Positions 44,714 to 47,587 of a stretch of DNA of 47,587 bases are shown here, in pieces (the stretch's first letter is position 1; each line of letters begins with the position of its first letter). A model generated the notes under the pieces. That model saw only the letters and a list, made by a program, of their open reading frames with translations. It had not been told where the DNA came from and searched no databases. The stretch is from Bryobacteraceae bacterium. Lineage in GTDB: Bacteria; Acidobacteriota; Terriglobia; Bryobacterales; Bryobacteraceae. Location: assembly GCA_025980665.1 (NCBI GenBank), contig JAICXC010000028.1:1-47587 (forward strand), written 5' to 3'. A program made the translations under genes and the position numbers.

Positions 44714-47434
44714 TTAACTCCCCATCCTTACGCTCCGCCGGAACATCTCCGTCAGCGGAAGCCCGTAGCCGATCAGGCACATTTGATCCAGCGCAAATAA
44801 GACGACGCTTTCGAAGCCCTTTCCCTGCGCCGAATGAGCCTCTTTCATCCACGCAGTGGAGGCGTCGCCGATCCCCACCAAGTGGCTTCGCTGCGTCGCG
44901 GGGAATGCAGGAAATCCACTCAGTGCCAGCGCCTGTTCGCTTTTGTCCAGGTTGCGCTGGAGGGTGAAACCGAAACCCTCCGTTTTAAGACAATCGAGCG
45001 TGGCCGCGGTCCACTGACTTGGCGGATAATTGATCGCCCTATTGAAGGGCGTTTGATTCACATCTAGGGGATAGAGTACTTCAAACCGCGCGTTCGAGTA
45101 TGTGCCGCGGACGTAGTCCATAATTGCAGCGGTAAAGTTTCCCAGTACGGTCTGCAGAAATGTCACTTCGTCCGGATACGCTACCGGATCGGCCGTATTG
45201 TCGGCAAACACCGTCATCGCTCTTCCGTAATCGGCTAGGAACTGACCCGCTGTCCAGGCATCGTAAAATGGCATTCCGGAAAATGCATTTCCGAGTCCGT
45301 CGTTTGGGAAATACCACCACTGCTCTTCGCCAAATTGCAGATAGGGCTGTAAGCCGGCATCCGCCTGAAGGGCCGCCGCGTCCAGATACACCTGCTTCCA
45401 GAAATCGAGACTCGTCGGCGAGAAGTTGGTTTGATACGATGGCGTCTGTAAATAAATGGCGTCGCCGACTGGACCTCTTTGGACCATGCCCACACCCACC
45501 GCCGGGTCGACATCGCGCAACTCCGTGCTGAAGGCCGTCACAACGTCGATTCCATAACCAGCAAGGGCCGTAAAGAAGTTTTTGTTCCAGTCCCGTACAG
45601 CGCGATTCAATCTCGGGGTAGCCGTGAGGTCCGTTCGCCACACCCCCGTGTGTCCGCCGGAGAATGTCGCCGAAACGCTCACGGTCAGCGTACTGCTAGT
45701 CGTGGATTTGTCCAGCGTGTAATGATTCCCATCGTCGCCCAGCGACCGCGAATGGATCGTGACGACGGTGCCGGAAACACTGGCCCACACACCGGTGTAA
45801 CCATGGTTCAACTCCTGGGCAAAGGAGATTGCGATTGTTTCCAACGTGTCGCCGCCGTGCATCCCCCGCTGGATCTCGGTGGGCGTCGCACTATCGTCAT
45901 CGCGGCCCAGGAATATCGAAACAAATTGGCCCGGCTCCGGTTCGCCTCCGAACGTCACGGTGCCCGCAGCATAGACATTGTCCACATTCGCCAGCTCGTA
46001 AAACCACAGCGCGCCGACATAATGGTTCTGCCTGCCCTTGAACCCCAGCGTGTCGATCAGCCAAGCAGTTCGCTCCGGCGCCAGAGCGATCGAATGATCC
46101 GTATCCCAATCGGTGGCGAGCGTCATCCGCGGCTCATCTGGGAACGTCGGTAACGTCGTGGCCGGTACAGCCGTCTCCAGAAAGTCGAAGAAAAAGTCTC
46201 CACCCGGCGGACCTGCATGCGTTATTGTCACGGTGTGAGTCCCGGTACCGTACTCGCCCACCGGCCATCGGATGAGCACATCCTCGCCCGGAACGCGGAG
46301 ATCCACCGTACTGGCCGCGCCGCCGTCCACCACCATCGATAGGTGCGCACCGTTACCCGTATATCGCGTGCCGATGTATAAGGTGTGCGCCTGCGCAGCC
46401 GTGTACTGGAAGCTGATTGCATTGCCTTCCGTCGTCGTCGCGTGAATCGTGCCGCCCGAATAGTTACCGCGCGTGACATTCCACGACCCGCTATACGTCA
46501 TACCGATGGAATCATCTTCATAGCGCCGGCTCCCAGGACCCGCCACCGAATAGGTTCTGCCGGTTCCAGTCACGACCCAGTTCGAAATAGCTGCCGCGAA
46601 TTCACTCCGCTCGAACGCGCCGGTCTGTAGGTCCGCTGCATATGTCCACCGGAGCTTGCGAATCTTATTATTAGGAACGCTCGCACCATCTCTATCGACC
46701 AGGGACGAGAAGTCGATCGTCACCCGCCACTTCGTTGGCGATGTTCCATTCGCTAGTGTCTTGGCCGCCGCGTCCCACATTAACGAACCACTCGTGGACG
46801 AATAGATGCCAAACCGGGTCCCGTTCGCACCAGCGGTACTAGGATAAAGTACTCGTATCGTTGTCCCGGTCTGAGTCGCCGTCAGAAATGGCGAAGTCAA
46901 CCCATTTATACCGCTCGCAATTGCCGCTGCAATATCATCGAGTGTGTCGCCGGAAGCCACCTCATACGTATAGCTCAGCCCAAGATATCCCAGACCTACA
47001 AACTCTCCCGCCACCGCCGTACCGGAAAGGGTGAAATCCGCATATGCCGATTGATAGCTGCCCTCGATCGCCTCCGCATGATCCTTCAAGGGCACGAAAT
47101 ACGGATCTGCCGCTGGGTCGTCCCCAGCCCACACTCGCAGATACGGCCAATCTACAGTGGGGAATAGATCCGAATCCAGCGCAATACAATTCGTGCGAGT
47201 TTCTTCGTAACTCAGCACTAAACCGCTCAGATCGCCATCTGGCAGGTTTCGCAACGCCGGATGTTCATATACGTTATCGCGATTCCATTCAATTACGGCC
47301 CAGTCAAATTGCTGGCGCCACGTTCCCGATACCGTGAATCCATCCGTCGAGGCGCCGCTGATCGCTGCGATCGCCGTGGGATGGAGAAAGAAACACTGTA
47401 AATCCCGATCCGGAGTAAGTTTGTCGATTTCCAT
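44714..47434 (-). CDS. Large multidomain protein resembling a non-contractile tail sheath protein
   Basis: A 906-residue protein with no signal peptide or membrane segment. Residues 1-150 have a phage-structural flavour (FTVSGTWRQQFDWAVIEWNRD). A beta module near 155-215 (GDTLDDIAAAIASGIN, GANGTRFGIYS) recurs near 495-590 (GDTLETIAISFAQELN, GDDGNHYTL). Residues 295-425 look like a carbohydrate-binding beta-sandwich (YSGSWNV, MVVDGG, GTHTVTITHAG). From about 435 a TIM-barrel-like part contains LQFGEEQWWYFP (Glu703, Glu704). I recall such proteins being named non-contractile tail sheath proteins with a TIM barrel; that name is from memory. ATG 47434 has no clear ribosome site. It runs into the ABC ATPase gene with an 11-base gap. 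Confidence 0.6.
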   Translation of the reverse strand: MEIDKLTPDRDLQCFFLHPTAIAAISGASTDGFTVSGTWRQQFDWAVIEWNRDNVYEHPALRNLPDGDLSGLVLSYEETRTNCIALDSDLFPTVDWPYLRVWAGDDPAADPYFVPLKDHAEAIEGSYQSAYADFTLSGTAVAGEFVGLGYLGLSYTYEVASGDTLDDIAAAIASGINGLTSPFLTATQTGTTIRVLYPSTAGANGTRFGIYSSTSGSLMWDAAAKTLANGTSPTKWRVTIDFSSLVDRDGASVPNNKIRKLRWTYAADLQTGAFERSEFAAAISNWVVTGTGRTYSVAGPGSRRYEDDSIGMTYSGSWNVTRGNYSGGTIHATTTEGNAISFQYTAAQAHTLYIGTRYTGNGAHLSMVVDGGAASTVDLRVPGEDVLIRWPVGEYGTGTHTVTITHAGPPGGDFFFDFLETAVPATTLPTFPDEPRMTLATDWDTDHSIALAPERTAWLIDTLGFKGRQNHYVGALWFYELANVDNVYAAGTVTFGGEPEPGQFVSIFLGRDDDSATPTEIQRGMHGGDTLETIAISFAQELNHGYTGVWASVSGTVVTIHSRSLGDDGNHYTLDKSTTSSTLTVSVSATFSGGHTGVWRTDLTATPRLNRAVRDWNKNFFTALAGYGIDVVTAFSTELRDVDPAVGVGMVQRGPVGDAIYLQTPSYQTNFSPTSLDFWKQVYLDAAALQADAGLQPYLQFGEEQWWYFPNDGLGNAFSGMPFYDAWTAGQFLADYGRAMTVFADNTADPVAYPDEVTFLQTVLGNFTAAIMDYVRGTYSNARFEVLYPLDVNQTPFNRAINYPPSQWTAATLDCLKTEGFGFTLQRNLDKSEQALALSGFPAFPATQRSHLVGIGDASTAWMKEAHSAQGKGFESVVLFALDQMCLIGYGLPLTEMFRRSVRMGS

Positions 47435-47460
47435 TGGTGTTCATTCGCGTTCATTTGCGG
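47431..47460. repeat. Three imperfect tandem decamers
   Basis: CCATTGGTGT, TCATTCGCGT and TCATTTGCGG lie head to tail without gaps, directly before and overlapping the start codon of the reverse-strand tail-like gene. The shared pattern is YCATTNGYGK. It fills almost the whole gap between that gene and the next. Confidence 0.55.
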
Positions 47461-47461
47461 C

Positions 47462-47587
47462 TCATAGTCGAATAGTCACAGTCAGATCGCGTCCCGGCAG
47501 TGTACCTACGGCGGTGGGCACGGAAGTAATATCCAGATCCAGCCGGGCATTCACTGCCAGTGGCGCCAGTCCAAATCCGTCCACCAC
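47462..47587 (-). CDS. C-terminal end of an unknown protein, possibly structural
   Basis: The reverse strand is open from the right edge to TGA 47462-47464, giving the last 41 residues of a gene that starts outside the window. The sequence is beta-rich: VVDGFGLAPLAVNARLDLD, then SVPTAVGTLPGRDLTVTIRL. It ends 27 bases before the tail-like gene on the same strand, so the two probably share a message. No family can be assigned from this piece. Confidence 0.55.
   Translation of the reverse strand: MVDGFGLAPLAVNARLDLDITSVPTAVGTLPGRDLTVTIRL

Noticed and set aside
45479..46153. Forward-strand 224-residue frame opposite the tail-like gene
   Set aside because: Arg/Gln-rich shadow sequence without motif; the reverse frame is continuous and structured.

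Overview
The window looks like chromosomal DNA from an acidobacterium, most likely of the Solibacter/Bryobacter group. This rests on protein families and not on any search: a VWFA protein of the acidobacterial type, a very large Oar-like TonB receptor with an N-terminal carboxypeptidase-regulatory-like domain, several small secreted proteins of acidobacterial character, fairly high G+C (judged by eye, near 60%), and frequent GTG/TTG starts. LpxC and outer-membrane proteins show a Gram-negative envelope. I see no rRNA, tRNA, CRISPR array or insertion sequence.

Layout. 1-1990 (minus): a truncated YfhO-like membrane protein, a GT39-type glycosyltransferase broken by an in-frame stop, and a possible tiny membrane protein. 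2070-2579: CarD regulator, divergent from ileS-lspA (2761-6068). 6176-13072: a TetR-RND-TolC efflux operon with a clear promoter and an operator touching the start codon. 13082-17466: secreted M24 peptidase, CHASE2 histidine kinase and NtrC-type regulator, with overlapping genes. 17467-17888: a stretch with a hairpin and the relic of a HicBA toxin-antitoxin pair. 17889-23687 (minus): VWFA protein, TonB receptor and a small secreted protein. 23917-26175: unknown protein and RecJ. 26141-28973 (minus): phosphatase-like protein, sugar-nucleotide epimerase and a glycosyltransferase-methyltransferase fusion. 28974-31152: purC-cvpA-gph, divergent from the preceding block across a compact palindromic promoter region. 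31149-34973: a conserved small protein and Mfd. 34963-39306 (minus): cytochrome c/HhH fusion, a second GT39-like protein and PolA. 39487-42362: LpxC, CDP-alcohol phosphatidyltransferase and ArgH. 42349-47587 (minus): M24 peptidase, Wzt-like ABC ATPase, a 906-residue tail-sheath-like multidomain protein and the end of another gene.

Together this is mostly housekeeping (translation, nucleotide synthesis, DNA repair, lipid A and phospholipid synthesis) interleaved with envelope functions (efflux, outer-membrane receptor, surface polysaccharide synthesis and export). The points most worth a second look are the tail-sheath-like protein next to a polysaccharide-type ABC ATPase, the fused and frameshifted HicBA relic, the nonsense-interrupted glycosyltransferase, lpxC with no ordinary start codon, the apparently plug-less glycine-rich TonB receptor, and the shared promoter/palindrome at purC.
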